Assembly: GCA_013817115.1 (NCBI GenBank) | Contig: JACDDG010000125.1 | Coordinates: 1-5,685, forward strand | DNA: 5,685 nucleotides | Origin: Parachlamydiaceae bacterium | Lineage (GTDB): Bacteria > Chlamydiota > Chlamydiia > Chlamydiales > Parachlamydiaceae | Direction: 5' to 3' | Shown here: piece by piece, positions 5,498-5,685 of the stretch | How positions within the stretch are numbered: position 1 is the stretch's first letter | Layout: each line of letters opens with the position of its first letter | The notes under the pieces: model-generated | What the model was told of the DNA's origin: nothing | Database searches by the model: none | The model's input: the letters and a program-made list of their open reading frames with translations, nothing else | Program-made: the position numbers and the translations under genes

Positions 5498-5641
5498 TTA
5501 AAGTATTGATTGACACTACTCCGCTTGTTCAAACGAGCTATGAAGCACAATATTGGCCGACGAAGTGTCTTTTGGGAATAACGATGGCACTGAGTGGGAT
5601 TTTAATAGCGAAATTGCGCGGGATTACTATTCAAAAGGTTT
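5498..5641 (+). pseudogene. Decayed second copy of the ileS 3' end
   Basis: This aligns with the last 166 bases of ileS (3374-3539) in the same orientation, at roughly 80-85% identity over the aligned blocks. The first block encodes KVLIDTTPLVQTSYEA against KVSIETTPLVQRSFEA in the intact gene. About 22 bases are then missing, breaking the frame, and the second block encodes VSFGNNDGTEWDFNSEIAR against VIFENNGGTEWDLNGEIAR. A one-base insertion near 5620 follows, and the TAG stop has become TAT. It cannot make a functional product. About half of the substitutions fall at third codon positions, so the copy seems to have diverged partly as a coding sequence before it decayed. No 5' part of ileS is seen upstream. 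Confidence 0.88.
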
Positions 5642-5685
5642 ATACCGAAGTGCGTCCAAATTTTGGTTTTTGGCAAAGAGAAAGC
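5642..5685. other. Window edge, nothing identified
   Basis: The last 44 bases continue past the point where the ileS similarity ends. They are open in some frames but too short to assign. Confidence 0.3.

Overview
The window looks like a piece of an AT-rich chlamydial genome, most likely an environmental (amoeba-associated) Parachlamydia/Protochlamydia-type organism. The main support is the intact isoleucyl-tRNA synthetase, which carries the eukaryote-like (type 2) signatures HYGH and KMSKR-LRNYP and reads closely like chlamydial IleRS from start to end. The gene beside it, with a single N-terminal membrane segment and an unfamiliar soluble part, resembles the lineage-specific membrane or effector-like proteins of these symbionts. 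The organism assignment is inference; no database search was possible.

Layout. Bases 1-310 are a GC-rich composite repeat: 79-bp inverted arms (74 of 79 identical) enclosing a degenerate direct-repeat unit, with several strong hairpins, followed by one more GC-rich hairpin. Bases 311-429 are an AT-rich leader ending in a Shine-Dalgarno sequence. Bases 430-3540 are a complete ileS on the plus strand. Bases 3541-3768 are a convergent intergenic gap holding a weak terminator-like stem, a 109-nt imperfect palindrome and a cluster of TATAGG/CCTATA palindromes. Bases 3769-5227 (minus strand) hold one gene broken into three reading frames by two apparent single-base deletions; restoring both gives one 486-residue protein with an N-terminal membrane anchor. 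Bases 5228-5497 are its AT-rich upstream region. Bases 5498-5641 are a decayed second copy of the 3' end of ileS, in the same orientation as the intact gene.

Taken together, ileS is the only clearly functional gene. The rest records genome rearrangement: a repeat element in front of ileS, a palindromic element behind it, an accessory gene that is decaying (or carries two sequencing errors), and then a diverged ileS tail. The accessory segment is therefore bracketed by two copies of the ileS 3' end. This suggests that foreign or duplicated DNA carrying an ileS end was inserted here, or that one ileS displaced another and left a stub. I see no complete new multi-gene system. The most interesting points are the ileS stub, the broken accessory gene with a possible ADP-ribosyltransferase-like C-terminus, and the two palindromic repeat elements.
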